Source of the DNA: Buttiauxella massiliensis
GTDB lineage: Bacteria; Pseudomonadota; Gammaproteobacteria; Enterobacterales; Enterobacteriaceae
Direction of reading: 5' to 3'
DNA length: 64,000 nucleotides
Assembly: GCF_902500225.1 (NCBI RefSeq)
Contig: NZ_LR722649.1
Coordinates: 186,001-250,000 of the forward strand
The translations under genes and the position numbers were made by a program. Every line of letters begins with the position of its first letter. Position 1 is the first letter of the stretch. Shown piece by piece: positions 46,400-56,711 of this stretch. The notes beneath the pieces were generated by a model. The model made no database searches and was not told the origin of the DNA. It worked only from the letters and a program-made list of their open reading frames with translations.

Positions 46400-47845
46400 T
46401 TAGCGCCTGGTTTCAGGTGGTTCCGGATTGTCCCAGATGCCCGGTGCCAGCTGGCTTTTAATTTCCGGAAAGCGATTCGGGTCGAATACGGGGGTTTCAC
46501 CTAACTTTAACTGCCGCAGGTAATCGATACTCAGATCGCGGGCGATAGGCGAAAGCAGCAGAATTGCCGTGAGGTTAGTGACAGCCATAAACGCCATTGC
46601 TACGTCTGCCATTTGCCAGACTAATGGCAATGGGGAAAGGGTGCCAAACATCACCATTACCAGTGCCAGGCAACGGAATAACACAGTAGCAAAAGGGCTC
46701 TTTTGTTGTAAAAACAGAAGGTTGTTTTCTGCGTAAGCGTAGTTGGCGACAATCGATGTAAATGCAAATAGCATAACAATGAGAGCGATGAATCCCGTTC
46801 CCCACGACCCCACTACACTACTAAGTGCTTGTTGTACCAGCGTTATGCCGTTCATGTCAGGGCTTGCCGTATCCAGAATGCCCGAAAAAAGGATAATCCC
46901 GGCGGTGGCTGAGCAGATGATTATTGTATCAATCAACACACCAAACATTTGCACCAACCCTTGTGATGCGGGATGTGGTGGCCATGTCGCGGCAGCCGCT
47001 GCAGCGTTAGGTGAAGAACCCATGCCAGCTTCGTTAGAAAACATGCCGCGCTGAAAACCGGTGGTGATTGCCTGACTAATTGTGAATCCCAGGGCTCCTG
47101 ATGCCGCTTCTTGCCAGCCGAACGCGCTTTTGAACACCAGCGAAACCACTTCAGGTAAACGCTCGATATTCATTGCCATGACGACCAGGCTCATCAACAC
47201 CCAGATAAGCGCCATAAACGGAACCAACCATTGGGCAATGCGCGCGGTGCCACGCATTCCACCCCAAATAACACCGGCTGTTAAGACAACAAGCCCGATG
47301 CCAACCCAGGTTTTGGGAATTCCGAAAGCGTTATTCACGGCATTGGCGATGGAGTTCGCTTGCACCGCATTGAAGATCAAACCAAAGGCTATCATCAGGA
47401 AGATGGAGAACATCACCCCCATCCAGCGCATTCCCAGCCCACGTTCCATATACCACGCCGGACCACCGCGATAATTGCCTTCGCTATCACGTGTTTTATA
47501 AAGCTGGGCGAGGGTGCATTCGGCAAAAGAAGTCGCCATTCCGAGCATGGCTACGACCCACATCCAGAAAATAGCACCAGGTCCACCGAGTGTAAGAGCA
47601 AGCGCCACGCCAGAAAGATTACCGCTACCTACACGTGCAGCGAGACTAGTGCAGAGCGCCTGAAATGAGGATATTCCGGAAGGATCTTTATTTTTATTCG
47701 CCAGAATTATGCTTCGAAGCTGGGTCAAATAGCGGAATTGTACAAAACCACAGCGCCAGGTGAACCAAAGGCCTGCGCCGACTAACAAATAAATGAGGAT
47801 GGAACCCCATAGTATCTCATTGATAAACAGAAAAAAATCTGCCAT
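46400..47845 (-). CDS. yaaJ: Sodium:alanine/glycine symporter family protein YaaJ
   Basis: A 481-residue AGCS (alanine or glycine:cation symporter) family protein with about 11 hydrophobic segments. Family segments are clear: SLAARVGSGN with ALTLGGPGAIFWMW near the N-terminus and GFQRGMFSNEAGMGS in the middle. Compared with E. coli YaaJ (476) it is colinear throughout. The start is the ATG at 47845, 6 bp after GAGGG; an ATG at 47851 is too close to that site. Exact amino-acid substrate is unproven. It is divergent from talB. Confidence 0.93.
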   Translation of the reverse strand: MADFFLFINEILWGSILIYLLVGAGLWFTWRCGFVQFRYLTQLRSIILANKNKDPSGISSFQALCTSLAARVGSGNLSGVALALTLGGPGAIFWMWVVAMLGMATSFAECTLAQLYKTRDSEGNYRGGPAWYMERGLGMRWMGVMFSIFLMIAFGLIFNAVQANSIANAVNNAFGIPKTWVGIGLVVLTAGVIWGGMRGTARIAQWLVPFMALIWVLMSLVVMAMNIERLPEVVSLVFKSAFGWQEAASGALGFTISQAITTGFQRGMFSNEAGMGSSPNAAAAAATWPPHPASQGLVQMFGVLIDTIIICSATAGIILFSGILDTASPDMNGITLVQQALSSVVGSWGTGFIALIVMLFAFTSIVANYAYAENNLLFLQQKSPFATVLFRCLALVMVMFGTLSPLPLVWQMADVAMAFMAVTNLTAILLLSPIARDLSIDYLRQLKLGETPVFDPNRFPEIKSQLAPGIWDNPEPPETRR

Positions 47846-48061
47846 TAACATCCCTCTTTTGCATGCGTTGCGAGCACAGCTAATGCGCGGTGGTCGCGCA
47901 TGATCCTTTAGATTGCAGGCAAATAATACACGGTATTTATCAGTTTCGCGTTCAGTTCCTGCCGATGTGTTGCTGCGGTTGCACCTGAATTGCGTCGTGA
48001 TATCATCAAGCCAGACCGGTTACATCCCCCTAACAAGTTACATCTAATGAGAAACACTATC

Positions 48062-49015
48062 ATGACGGATAAATTGACCTCCCTGCGTCAGCTAACCACA
48101 GTAGTTGCGGACACCGGGGATATTGCGGCAATGAAGCTGTATCAACCGCAAGATGCCACCACTAACCCATCTCTGATCCTGAACGCTGCGCAAATTCCTG
48201 AATATCGCAAACTGATTGATGATGCGATTGCATGGGCGCGTGAGCAGAGCAGTGATCATGCACAACAGGTTGTGGATGCGACTGACAAGCTGGCGGTGAA
48301 TATTGGTCTGGAAATCCTGAAACTGATCCCAGGTCGTATTTCTACTGAAGTTGATGCGCGTCTGTCTTATGACACTGATGCCAGCATCACTAAAGCAAAA
48401 CGTCTGATCAAAATGTACAACGATGCGGGTATCAGCAACGACCGTATCCTGATCAAACTGGCTTCTACCTGGCAGGGCATCCGTGCTGCTGAGCAGCTGG
48501 AAAAAGAAGGCATCAACTGTAACCTGACTCTGCTGTTCTCCTTCGCTCAGGCTCGCGCTTGTGCTGAAGCAGGCGTGTTCCTGATTTCTCCATTCGTAGG
48601 TCGTATCCTCGACTGGTACAAAACAAACACCGATAAGAAAGAGTACGCACCGCATGAAGATCCAGGTGTGGTTTCTGTTTCTGAAATCTACCAGTACTAC
48701 AAACAGCACGGTTACGAGACCGTCGTTATGGGCGCAAGCTTCCGTAACCTGGGCGAAATCATCGAGCTGGCTGGTTGTGACCGCCTGACCATCGCACCTG
48801 CTCTGCTGAAAGAGCTGGCTGAGAGCGAAGGCGCGGTTGAGCGTAAGCTGTCTTACACGGGTGACGTGAAAGCACGCCCAGAGCGTATGACTGAATCCCA
48901 GTTCCTGTGGAGCCACAACCAGGATCCAATGGCAGTTGATAAACTGGCTGACGGCATCCGTAAGTTTGCTATCGACCAGGAAAAACTGGAAAAAATGATC
49001 GGCGACCTGCTGTAA
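48062..49015 (+). CDS. talB: Transaldolase B
   Basis: TalB transfers a dihydroxyacetone unit from sedoheptulose 7-phosphate to glyceraldehyde 3-phosphate in the pentose phosphate pathway. The 317-residue protein, the E. coli length, has the Schiff-base Lys132 in [10 protein letters not shown], with Asp17 and Glu96 as catalytic partners. The ATG at 48062 gives [10 protein letters not shown]; 24 extra in-frame residues upstream are unmatched. Codon use is strongly biased, fitting high expression. A terminator follows. Confidence 0.98.
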   Translation: MTDKLTSLRQLTTVVADTGDIAAMKLYQPQDATTNPSLILNAAQIPEYRKLIDDAIAWAREQSSDHAQQVVDATDKLAVNIGLEILKLIPGRISTEVDARLSYDTDASITKAKRLIKMYNDAGISNDRILIKLASTWQGIRAAEQLEKEGINCNLTLLFSFAQARACAEAGVFLISPFVGRILDWYKTNTDKKEYAPHEDPGVVSVSEIYQYYKQHGYETVVMGASFRNLGEIIELAGCDRLTIAPALLKELAESEGAVERKLSYTGDVKARPERMTESQFLWSHNQDPMAVDKLADGIRKFAIDQEKLEKMIGDLL

Positions 49016-49022
49016 TCATGAC

Positions 49023-49053
49023 GTGTGGCAGGCTCTGCCCTGCCACACTTTTT
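49023..49053 (+). terminator. talB terminator
   Basis: GTGTGGCAGG (49023-49032) pairs with CCTGCCACAC (49039-49048) around CTCTGC, followed by TTTTTAG. It starts 8 bp after the talB stop codon. Confidence 0.92.
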
Positions 49054-49125
49054 AGTGTTTCACCTCTGTCTGCTACTCCCTCCACCGTGTATCATTCCGT
49101 TAAGTTTTGACTGTCCGGGAATGAT

Positions 49126-49713
49126 ATGAATACCTTACGCATTGGCTTAGTTTCCATCTCCGACCGCGCTTCGAGCGGCGTATATCAAGATAAAGGCATT
49201 CCGGCGCTTGTTGACTGGCTGGAGCGCACCATAACGACTCCTTTCCAAATTGAAACGCGCTTAATCCCTGATGAACAACCGCTTATTGAACAGGCGCTGT
49301 GTGAGCTGGTGGATGAAATGGCGTGTCATTTGGTGTTAACCACCGGTGGCACTGGCCCCGCGCGTCGTGATGTGACCCCTGATGCTACGCTTGCGATTGC
49401 TGACCGCGTGATGCCTGGCTTTGGCGAGCAGATGCGCCAGATAAGTCTACAGTTTGTGCCGACGGCGATTCTTTCGCGCCAGGTGGGCGTCATTCGCAAG
49501 CAGGCACTCATTCTGAATTTACCTGGGCAGCCGAAGTCCATCCAGGAAACCCTGGAAGGCGTAAAAGACGCGGACAACAAGGTGGTAGTGCCGGGGATTT
49601 TCGCAAGTGTACCGTATTGTATACAGTTATTAGATGGTCCTTACATTGAGACGGATAGCTCTGTGGTAGCAGCTTTTCGCCCTAAAAGTGCCATTCGCGA
49701 TACAAACTCCTAA
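49126..49713 (+). CDS. mog: Molybdopterin adenylyltransferase Mog
   Basis: Mog activates molybdopterin by adenylylation before molybdate insertion by MoeA. The 195-residue protein, the E. coli length, is a MoCF-binding domain with ISDRASSGVYQDKGIP near the N-terminus and the glycine-rich TTGGTGPARRDVTPDAT (about 66-82) that binds ATP and molybdopterin. The third key region, LPGQPKSIQETL, is also present. It sits alone between talB and an added transporter gene. Confidence 0.97.
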   Translation: MNTLRIGLVSISDRASSGVYQDKGIPALVDWLERTITTPFQIETRLIPDEQPLIEQALCELVDEMACHLVLTTGGTGPARRDVTPDATLAIADRVMPGFGEQMRQISLQFVPTAILSRQVGVIRKQALILNLPGQPKSIQETLEGVKDADNKVVVPGIFASVPYCIQLLDGPYIETDSSVVAAFRPKSAIRDTNS

Positions 49714-49837
49714 AACCAAGTTGTTTGCGGTATAAGATGTAGTCACTCTGGCATGTGGAGTGTGGTTCGTTATAGTGAATTTGCTTTACAGCAAAATGGA
49801 AGCTAATAACCACACTCTACTCTGGAAGCAGGCTCTT

Positions 49838-51163
49838 ATGGCACAACAACTCAATTCAACACATCGCACCAGACCCCTGAATCGTCAGGATTACAAAACC
49901 CTGACCCTTGCCGCTTTGGGCGGTGCGCTCGAATTCTACGACTTCATCATTTTCGTCTTTTTTGCCACCGTTGTTGGGGCGCTTTTCTTCCCGGCCGATA
50001 TTCCCGAGTGGCTTCGTCAGCTACAAACATTTGGTATCTTTGCCGCAGGCTATCTGGCTCGTCCGCTGGGTGGGATCATCATGGCGCACTTCGGCGACTT
50101 GGTTGGTCGTAAAAAAATGTTCACCTTGAGCATTTTACTGATGGCGCTGCCAACGCTTGCGATCGGGATGTTGCCAACCTATGAAACGTTGGGTATCGCG
50201 GCACCTGTATTATTGCTGCTGATGCGCGTTCTTCAGGGGGCGGCAATCGGTGGTGAAGTGCCCGGAGCATGGGTATTTGTCGCAGAACACGTTCCCTATA
50301 AACGTATTGGTATTGCATGTGGCACCTTAACTGCTGGTTTAACTGCCGGTATTTTGTTGGGTTCCGTGGTTGCTACCATCATTAATACCTCTATGACCCA
50401 GCAAGCGATTCACGATGGCGGCTGGCGTATACCGTTCTTCCTCGGTGGGATTTTCGGCCTGGTGGCGATGTATTTGCGCCGCTGGTTGCAAGAAACCCCA
50501 ATCTTCCTTGAGATGCAGCAACGCAAAGCGCTGGCAGAAGAGTTGCCGTTGAAATCGGTCATCGCAAACCATAAAAAAGCGGTCGTGATTTCGATGCTGC
50601 TAACCTGGTTGTTGTCGGCGGGGATTGTAGTGGTCATTTTGATGGCGCCAACCTGGCTGCAAAAGCAGTTGGGTATTGCGCCCGCACTGACGCTTCAGGC
50701 GAACAGTATCGCCATCGTCATGTTGTGCATTGGTTGTATTCTAGCTGGGCTGATTATTGACCGTATCGGTGCCAGCAAAACCTTTACTTTCGGCAGCTTG
50801 TTATTGGCCGTGTGCAGTTGGATGTTCTATCACCTGACGGCAATTTATCCTGAATATCTTTTCTTATTCTATGGGCTTGCTGGTTTGAGCGTTGGTGTTG
50901 TGGGGGCAGTGCCGTTTGTGATGGTGCGTGCGTTCCCGGCGGAAGTGCGTTTTAGCGGCATCTCTTTCTCTTACAATATGTCGTATGCCATTTTTGGTGG
51001 CCTGACGCCAATCTTTGTCACTATGTTGTCTGCCATATCACCAATGGGACCTGCCTGGTATGTACTGGCGCTGGCAATGGTTGGGCTGGGATTGGGGATT
51101 TGGTTGCGCAAAGATTTAACGCATGAAGATAAGGTGGTTGAAAGGCCGCTGCAACATTCATAA
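49838..51163 (+). CDS. MFS transporter of the metabolite:H+ symporter (MHS) type
   Basis: A 441-residue major facilitator protein with twelve hydrophobic segments. Family marks are ALEFYDFIIF in helix 1, ARPLGGIIMAHFGDLVGRKKMF (loop 2-3; key residues G, D, R, K) and LQGAAIGGEVPGAWVF in helix 5. MHS relatives (ShiA, ProP, KgtP, YhjE) take up organic acids, betaines or shikimate; the substrate here is unknown. The start at 49838 follows GGAAGCAGG; in-frame starts at 49760 and 49796 lack a clear site. E. coli has no transporter between mog and satP. It faces satP across a bidirectional terminator. Confidence 0.88.
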   Translation: MAQQLNSTHRTRPLNRQDYKTLTLAALGGALEFYDFIIFVFFATVVGALFFPADIPEWLRQLQTFGIFAAGYLARPLGGIIMAHFGDLVGRKKMFTLSILLMALPTLAIGMLPTYETLGIAAPVLLLLMRVLQGAAIGGEVPGAWVFVAEHVPYKRIGIACGTLTAGLTAGILLGSVVATIINTSMTQQAIHDGGWRIPFFLGGIFGLVAMYLRRWLQETPIFLEMQQRKALAEELPLKSVIANHKKAVVISMLLTWLLSAGIVVVILMAPTWLQKQLGIAPALTLQANSIAIVMLCIGCILAGLIIDRIGASKTFTFGSLLLAVCSWMFYHLTAIYPEYLFLFYGLAGLSVGVVGAVPFVMVRAFPAEVRFSGISFSYNMSYAIFGGLTPIFVTMLSAISPMGPAWYVLALAMVGLGLGIWLRKDLTHEDKVVERPLQHS

Positions 51164-51195
51164 AAAAACGCGGAGGCTAGCCTCCGCGTTTTTGT
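51164..51195. terminator. Bidirectional terminator between MHS transporter and satP
   Basis: A-rich AAAAACGCGGAGG pairs with CCTCCGCGTTTTT around CTAG, a perfect stem flanked by A and T runs. It begins at the transporter stop codon and lies 24 bp before the end of convergent satP. Confidence 0.93.
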
Positions 51196-51218
51196 TTTCT
51201 TACACGTGAGTGCAGGAA

Positions 51219-51788
51219 TTAGTGTTTTTCACCAATTGGCAGCACGGTACGGCCAAACTGCTCATTGAGCACTTCGCCCATTGCCAGATAAATGGCGCTT
51301 GCACCACAAACTAGGCCAATCCAACCCGCAACGCGAACGATGCTTTCGTTATCTACCAGGTGGCCAATAGCCAGCAGGGCAAACAGGACGGTCAGGCTAC
51401 CAAACACGAACTGCAGCATACGTGGCGCTGAAGCCAGGGTGCCGAAGAACATGAACAGTGTGAATACGCCCCACAGACCGAGGTATGCACCGAGGAAGTG
51501 TGCGTTCGCAGCATCTGCAAGACCCATCTTAGGCATGATCAGAATGGCGACCAGAGTCAGCCAGAAAGAGCCATAAGAAGTGAAAGCTGTCAGGCCGAAA
51601 GTATTACCTTTCTTAAATTCCAACAGGCCGGCAAAAATTTGTGCGATACCACCGTAGAAAATGCCCATTGCAAGGATGTTGACATCAAAAGGGAAGATGC
51701 CGGTGTTATGCAGGTTGAGCAGAATGGTGGTCATGCCGAAGCCCATCAAGCCCAGGGGAGCTGGATTAGCCAACTTAGTGTTGCCCAT
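51219..51788 (-). CDS. satP: Acetate/succinate:H+ symporter SatP (YaaH)
   Basis: A 189-residue member of the AceTr (GPR1/FUN34/YaaH) family with six transmembrane segments. The N-terminal signature NPAPLGLMGFG (about 8-18) is intact and forms the anion constriction. The C-terminal GEVLNEQFGRTVLPIG is nearly identical to E. coli. The start is the ATG at 51788 after AGAGGAACTATG-like DNA; the frame upstream to 51833 adds 15 unmatched residues. E. coli yaaW and yaaI, which follow satP there, are absent. Confidence 0.95.
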   Translation of the reverse strand: MGNTKLANPAPLGLMGFGMTTILLNLHNTGIFPFDVNILAMGIFYGGIAQIFAGLLEFKKGNTFGLTAFTSYGSFWLTLVAILIMPKMGLADAANAHFLGAYLGLWGVFTLFMFFGTLASAPRMLQFVFGSLTVLFALLAIGHLVDNESIVRVAGWIGLVCGASAIYLAMGEVLNEQFGRTVLPIGEKH

Positions 51789-51935
51789 AGTTCCTCTAAA
51801 ATTCGTCTGAAAATGATTGTATGTAGTCGCCACACAACTGCCAAAGGGCAGCGGGGCGCGGCATCATAATCAGGTCGAGAGCCTGAGTCCATGATCTAAA
51901 CAGGTGTGAAGATGAAAATTTTTTTTGCCTTGCCC

Positions 51936-51963
51936 CTTGATGGCGAGCCGAGTGACCCCATCT
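51936..51963 (+). promoter_or_regulatory. Sigma-32 heat-shock promoter of dnaKJ
   Basis: CTTGATG (51936-51942) and CCCCATCT (51956-51963) match the sigma-32 elements CTTGAAA and CCCCATNT with a 13-bp spacer. Transcription would start near 51970, giving a leader of about 115 nt before dnaK. The neighbouring 51789-51935 holds no gene that I can support. Confidence 0.88.
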
Positions 51964-52085
51964 TGTATGCAACCGCAGTTGATGGACCTGTAAAAAATCA
52001 TGTTTGGGCAGTTGAAAGACTCTTGTTTGCCCGCATAACAGGTTCACGACCATATGACGAACAAATTTTAAGTGGAGACGTTTAG

Positions 52086-54005
52086 ATGGGTAAAATAATT
52101 GGCATCGACCTGGGTACTACCAACTCTTGTGTAGCGATTATGGATGGTACTACTGCTCGCGTTCTGGAAAACGCTGAGGGCGACCGCACCACTCCTTCTA
52201 TCATTGCTTATACGCAAGATGGTGAAATTCTGGTTGGTCAGCCGGCTAAACGTCAGGCAGTGACTAACCCGCAGAACACATTGTTCGCGATCAAACGCCT
52301 GATTGGCCGTCGCTTCCAGGATGAAGAAGTGCAGCGTGATGAAGCTATCATGCCGTACAAAATTATTGGCGCTGATAACGGTGATGCATGGATCGACGTT
52401 AAAGGCCAAAAAATGGCACCTCCGCAGATCTCTGCTGAAGTGCTGAAGAAAATGAAGAAAACTGCTGAAGATTACCTGGGCGAACCAGTAACTGAAGCTG
52501 TTATCACCGTTCCTGCATACTTCAACGATGCTCAGCGTCAGGCAACTAAAGATGCTGGCCGTATCGCAGGTCTGGAAGTAAAACGTATCATCAACGAACC
52601 AACCGCAGCGGCTCTGGCCTACGGTCTGGATAAAGAAGTTGGCAACCGTACTATCGCGGTATACGACTTGGGTGGTGGTACTTTCGATATCTCTATTATC
52701 GAAATCGACGAAGTTGATGGCGAGAAAACCTTCGAAGTTCTGGCAACCAATGGTGATACCCACCTGGGTGGTGAAGACTTCGATAGCCGTCTGATCAACT
52801 ACTTAGTGGAAGAGTTCAAGAAAGATCAAGGTATCGATCTGCGTAACGATCCACTGGCTATGCAGCGTCTGAAAGAAGCTGCTGAAAAAGCGAAAATTGA
52901 GCTGTCTTCTGCTCAACAGACCGACGTGAACCTGCCGTACATCACAGCAGACGCGACTGGTCCAAAACACATGAACATCAAAGTGACTCGTGCGAAACTG
53001 GAATCCCTGGTCGAAGACCTGGTAAACCGTTCTATCGAGCCGCTGAAAGTTGCACTGCAAGATGCTGGCCTGTCTGTATCCGATATCCAGGACGTAATCC
53101 TGGTTGGTGGTCAGACTCGTATGCCAATGGTGCAGAAGAAAGTTACTGAGTTCTTTGGTAAAGAACCACGTAAAGACGTTAACCCGGACGAAGCTGTTGC
53201 AATCGGTGCAGCTGTTCAGGGTGGTGTGCTTGCTGGTGACGTGACTGACGTACTGCTGCTGGACGTTACCCCGCTGTCTCTGGGTATCGAAACCATGGGC
53301 GGTGTGATGACTTCACTGATCAACAAAAACACCACTATCCCGACTAAGCACAGCCAGGTGTTCTCCACAGCTGAAGATAACCAGTCTGCGGTGACCATCC
53401 ATGTGATTCAGGGTGAACGTAAACGTGCTGCTGATAACAAATCTCTGGGTCAGTTCAACCTGGATGGTATCAGCCCAGCACCACGTGGCATGCCACAAAT
53501 CGAAGTAACTTTCGATATCGATGCTGATGGTATCCTGCACGTTTCCGCTAAAGACAAAAACAGCGGTAAAGAGCAGAAGATCACCATCAAGGCTTCTTCT
53601 GGTCTGAATGAAGAAGAAATCCAGAAAATGGTGCGCGATGCGGAAGCTAACGCCGAGGCTGACCGTAAGTTCGAAGAACTGGTACAGACTCGCAACCAGG
53701 GTGATCACCTGATGCACAGCACTCGTAAGCAGGTTGAAGAAGCCGGCGATAAACTGCCAGCTGACGACAAAACTGCAATCGAGTCTGCATTGAGTGCGCT
53801 GGAAACTTCTCTGAAAGGCGAAGATAAAGCTGACATCGAAGCGAAAATGCAGGCGCTGGCAGAAGTTTCTCAGAAACTGATGGAGCTGGCTCAGGCACAG
53901 CATGCAGAACAGCAAGCAGGTAACGCTACCGACGCTGGTAACTCTGCAAGCAAAGACGACGATGTTGTTGATGCTGAGTTCGAAGAAGTTAAAGACAAAA
54001 AATAA
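52086..54005 (+). CDS. dnaK: Molecular chaperone DnaK (Hsp70)
   Basis: DnaK binds exposed hydrophobic peptide segments in an ATP-driven cycle with DnaJ and GrpE. The 639-residue protein (E. coli 638) has the ATPase signatures [19 protein letters not shown]-like [10 protein letters not shown] and VGGQTRMP, the linker [10 protein letters not shown], the substrate-binding beta domain and the helical lid, ending in the acidic EFEEVKDKK tail that recognises partners. It begins after GGAGACGTTTAG. It is co-transcribed with dnaJ from the sigma-32 promoter. Confidence 0.99.
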   Translation: MGKIIGIDLGTTNSCVAIMDGTTARVLENAEGDRTTPSIIAYTQDGEILVGQPAKRQAVTNPQNTLFAIKRLIGRRFQDEEVQRDEAIMPYKIIGADNGDAWIDVKGQKMAPPQISAEVLKKMKKTAEDYLGEPVTEAVITVPAYFNDAQRQATKDAGRIAGLEVKRIINEPTAAALAYGLDKEVGNRTIAVYDLGGGTFDISIIEIDEVDGEKTFEVLATNGDTHLGGEDFDSRLINYLVEEFKKDQGIDLRNDPLAMQRLKEAAEKAKIELSSAQQTDVNLPYITADATGPKHMNIKVTRAKLESLVEDLVNRSIEPLKVALQDAGLSVSDIQDVILVGGQTRMPMVQKKVTEFFGKEPRKDVNPDEAVAIGAAVQGGVLAGDVTDVLLLDVTPLSLGIETMGGVMTSLINKNTTIPTKHSQVFSTAEDNQSAVTIHVIQGERKRAADNKSLGQFNLDGISPAPRGMPQIEVTFDIDADGILHVSAKDKNSGKEQKITIKASSGLNEEEIQKMVRDAEANAEADRKFEELVQTRNQGDHLMHSTRKQVEEAGDKLPADDKTAIESALSALETSLKGEDKADIEAKMQALAEVSQKLMELAQAQHAEQQAGNATDAGNSASKDDDVVDAEFEEVKDKK

Positions 54006-54042
54006 TCGCCCTTTTGTAAGTTAAAGTGTGATGTGAATAGAA

Positions 54043-54076
54043 GCACGGGCGTTGAGGTTTTCCTCTGCGCCCGTGC
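54043..54076 (+). other. Intercistronic hairpin between dnaK and dnaJ
   Basis: GCACGGGCG (54043-54051) pairs with CGCCCGTGC (54068-54076), with GAGG/CCTC extending the stem. No U-run follows, so it is probably a processing or stability hairpin rather than a terminator. E. coli annotates a small RNA (tpke11) in this gap; I cannot show one here. Confidence 0.6.
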
Positions 54077-54102
54077 CCGCATGTTAGGGGCAGACAAAAA
54101 AG

Positions 54103-55242
54103 ATGGCGAAGAGAGACTATTACGAGGTTTTAGGCGTTCCGAAAAACGCGGAAGAGCGTGAAATCAAGAAAGCCTATAAACGCCTGGCAATGAAGTTCCA
54201 CCCGGATCGTAATCAGGGTGACAAAGAGTCCGAAGGCAAATTTAAAGAAATCAAAGAAGCCTACGAAATCCTGACCGATGAGCAAAAACGTGCAGCCTAT
54301 GACCAGTATGGTCATGCGGCGTTTGAGCAAGGCGGTATGGGCGGTGGTGGTCACGGCGGGTTTGGCGGTGGCGGTGCTGACTTTGGCGATATCTTTGGCG
54401 ACGTATTCGGTGACATCTTCGGTGGTGGCCGCCGTCAGCGTGCTTCCCGCGGGTCCGATTTGCGTTACAACATGGACTTAACGCTGGAAGAAGCGGTTCG
54501 TGGCGTCACCAAAGAGATCCGTATCCCAACACTTGAAGAGTGTGGTGTTTGTCACGGTAGCGGCGCGAAAGCAGGCTCCAAGCCACAAACTTGCCCGACT
54601 TGTCATGGACAGGGCCAGGTGCAAATGCGTCAGGGCTTCTTTACCGTGCAGCAAAGCTGTCCGCACTGTCAGGGTCGCGGTTCAATTATTAAAGATCCGT
54701 GCAATACCTGTCATGGGCATGGCCGTGTAGAGAAAACTAAGACTCTGTCGGTGAAAATCCCGGCAGGCGTTGATACCGGTGACCGTATTCGTCTGGCAGG
54801 TGAAGGCGAAGCGGGCGAGCATGGTGCGCCGTCAGGTGATCTGTACGTCCAGGTTCAGGTTAAACAGCACCCAATCTTTGAGCGTGAAGGTAACAACCTG
54901 TATTGCGAAGTGCCAATTAACTTTGCAATGGCCGCATTGGGTGGCGAGATTGAAGTCCCAACACTGGATGGTCGTGTAAACCTGAAAGTGCCTGGTGAAA
55001 CGCAAACTGGCAAATTGTTCAGAATGCGTGGTAAAGGGGTGAAATCCGTACGTGGCGGGGCTCAGGGTGACCTGTTATGCCGCGTTGTTGTAGAAACCCC
55101 GGTTAGCCTGAATGAAAAGCAGAAACAATTGCTGCGCGATTTGGCGGAAAGTTTTGGTGGGCCAAGTGGTGAAAAGAACAGTCCGCGTTCAAAGAGCTTC
55201 TTTGATGGCGTGAAGAAGTTCTTTGACGATCTAACCCGCTAA
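54103..55242 (+). CDS. dnaJ: Co-chaperone DnaJ (Hsp40)
   Basis: DnaJ delivers substrates to DnaK and stimulates its ATPase. The 379-residue protein has the J domain with HPD at 33-35, a Gly/Phe-rich region (about 77-110, [15 protein letters not shown]), four zinc-binding CxxCxGxG repeats ([32 protein letters not shown]) and the C-terminal client-binding domains. Length and sequence follow E. coli DnaJ (376). A terminator follows. Confidence 0.98.
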   Translation: MAKRDYYEVLGVPKNAEEREIKKAYKRLAMKFHPDRNQGDKESEGKFKEIKEAYEILTDEQKRAAYDQYGHAAFEQGGMGGGGHGGFGGGGADFGDIFGDVFGDIFGGGRRQRASRGSDLRYNMDLTLEEAVRGVTKEIRIPTLEECGVCHGSGAKAGSKPQTCPTCHGQGQVQMRQGFFTVQQSCPHCQGRGSIIKDPCNTCHGHGRVEKTKTLSVKIPAGVDTGDRIRLAGEGEAGEHGAPSGDLYVQVQVKQHPIFEREGNNLYCEVPINFAMAALGGEIEVPTLDGRVNLKVPGETQTGKLFRMRGKGVKSVRGGAQGDLLCRVVVETPVSLNEKQKQLLRDLAESFGGPSGEKNSPRSKSFFDGVKKFFDDLTR

Positions 55243-55265
55243 ACCTAACTTCCTTATTGGTAGTG

Positions 55266-55306
55266 AAAAAGCCTGAATCGAATATTTTTGATTCAGGCTT
55301 TTTTTA
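55266..55306 (+). terminator. dnaKJ terminator
   Basis: AAAAAGCCTGAATC (55266-55279) pairs with GATTCAGGCTTTTT (55290-55303) around a 10-base loop, followed by more T. It starts 24 bp after the dnaJ stop codon. Confidence 0.93.
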
Positions 55307-55464
55307 TGCGCCAGGTATTCATTAGTTTTTTATGTAGTTTCATTCGTTTTTTTCGAGTCTTTAATGCAATATAATCTACTTTTCTCGAAGTGTTAGACAG
55401 GCTATGCTTAATACATATTAATGCCCTAAATGATTTAAGGCAGTCTGAAAACCGGGATGAAAAG

Positions 55465-56643
55465 ATGACAAAAAAACTAAAATACTTTTTCAATAATGAT
55501 GCCTCCAGCGGCATCTTTTTAATCCTTGCCGCTGTGCTGGCAATGGTTCTTGCCAACTTGAGTTCCACTAGTGACCTGTACCAGTCGTTTTTAAATACGC
55601 CGGTAGAGGTGCGTATTGGTTCGCTGGATATCAGTAAAAATCTACTGTTGTGGGTCAATGATGCATTGATGGCAATCTTCTTCCTGATGATTGGCCTAGA
55701 AGTAAAACGCGAAATGGTGAGTGGCTCGCTTGCCAGCATGCGCCAGGCATCGTTCCCGGTTATCGCGGCATTGGGCGGTATGGTCGTCCCAGCAGCAATC
55801 TATTTGCTGTTCAACTTCCAGGACCCGATTACCCGTGAAGGGTGGGCGATTCCGGCGGCAACTGATATCGCTTTCGCACTGGGTATTCTGGCATTGCTGG
55901 GCAATCGTGTACCGGTCGCACTTAAAGTGTTCCTGATGGCTTTGGCCATTATTGATGACCTGGGCGCGATCGTGATTATCGCTCTGTTCTACACCAGCGA
56001 TCTTTCAATCCTTTCACTGGCCGTTGCTGCAGGTGCTATCGCTGTGCTGGCACTGCTGAATATCTGTAATGTGCGCCGTACTGGTTTGTATATTCTGGTT
56101 GGTGTGGTGTTGTGGACCGCAGTATTGAAATCGGGCGTTCACGCAACGCTTGCTGGGGTAATCATTGGTTTCCTTATCCCACTTAAAGAAAAAGATGGGC
56201 GCTCTCCGGCGAAAGAGCTGGAGCATGTGCTGCATCCTTGGGTCGCATTCTTGATTCTGCCGTTGTTTGCTTTTGCCAATGCGGGCGTTTCATTAAGCGG
56301 TGTGACTTTTGCCGGGTTAACCTCGTTGTTACCGATGGGGATTATGGCGGGTCTGTTTATCGGCAAGCCACTGGGTATTAGCCTGTTCTGCTGGGCAGCA
56401 CTGAAGCTGAAGCTGGCAACGTTGCCTGAAGGGACGACCTGCAAGGAAATCATGGCGGTCGGTGTGCTTTGCGGGATTGGCTTCACAATGTCTATCTTCA
56501 TTGCATCGCTGGCATTTGACGGTGCAGACCCGGCACTGATAACCTGGGCCAAACTGGGTATTCTGTTGGGATCACTGTTCTCAGCCGTCGTCGGTTACTG
56601 CATGTTGAGAAGCCGCTTTAGCTCGCAGTTACAGCATAATTAA
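55465..56643 (+). CDS. nhaA: Na+/H+ antiporter NhaA
   Basis: NhaA exports sodium in exchange for protons and sets pH and salt tolerance. The 392-residue protein (E. coli 388) has twelve membrane segments and the ion-binding IIDDLGA pair (Asp164 and Asp165), with Asp134 in [10 protein letters not shown]. The ATG at 55465 matches the E. coli start; 25 extra residues from 55390 are unmatched. nhaR follows 68 bp downstream on the same strand. The hokC/sokC and IS186 material found upstream in E. coli K-12 is absent. Confidence 0.97.
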   Translation: MTKKLKYFFNNDASSGIFLILAAVLAMVLANLSSTSDLYQSFLNTPVEVRIGSLDISKNLLLWVNDALMAIFFLMIGLEVKREMVSGSLASMRQASFPVIAALGGMVVPAAIYLLFNFQDPITREGWAIPAATDIAFALGILALLGNRVPVALKVFLMALAIIDDLGAIVIIALFYTSDLSILSLAVAAGAIAVLALLNICNVRRTGLYILVGVVLWTAVLKSGVHATLAGVIIGFLIPLKEKDGRSPAKELEHVLHPWVAFLILPLFAFANAGVSLSGVTFAGLTSLLPMGIMAGLFIGKPLGISLFCWAALKLKLATLPEGTTCKEIMAVGVLCGIGFTMSIFIASLAFDGADPALITWAKLGILLGSLFSAVVGYCMLRSRFSSQLQHN

Positions 56644-56711
56644 TGTTACTACTAACGGCTCCTCTCAGGAGCCGTTAGCTCATGGACTGTTTATCAGGGA
56701 GTGAAAAACGT

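Noticed and set aside
48092-48916. 274-residue open frame antisense to talB
   Set aside because: Same cause: highly biased codons of talB leave the opposite strand free of stops. No start signal or motif.
54006-54102. tpke11-like small RNA between dnaK and dnaJ
   Set aside because: Only a hairpin is visible; no promoter or terminator of its own could be identified.
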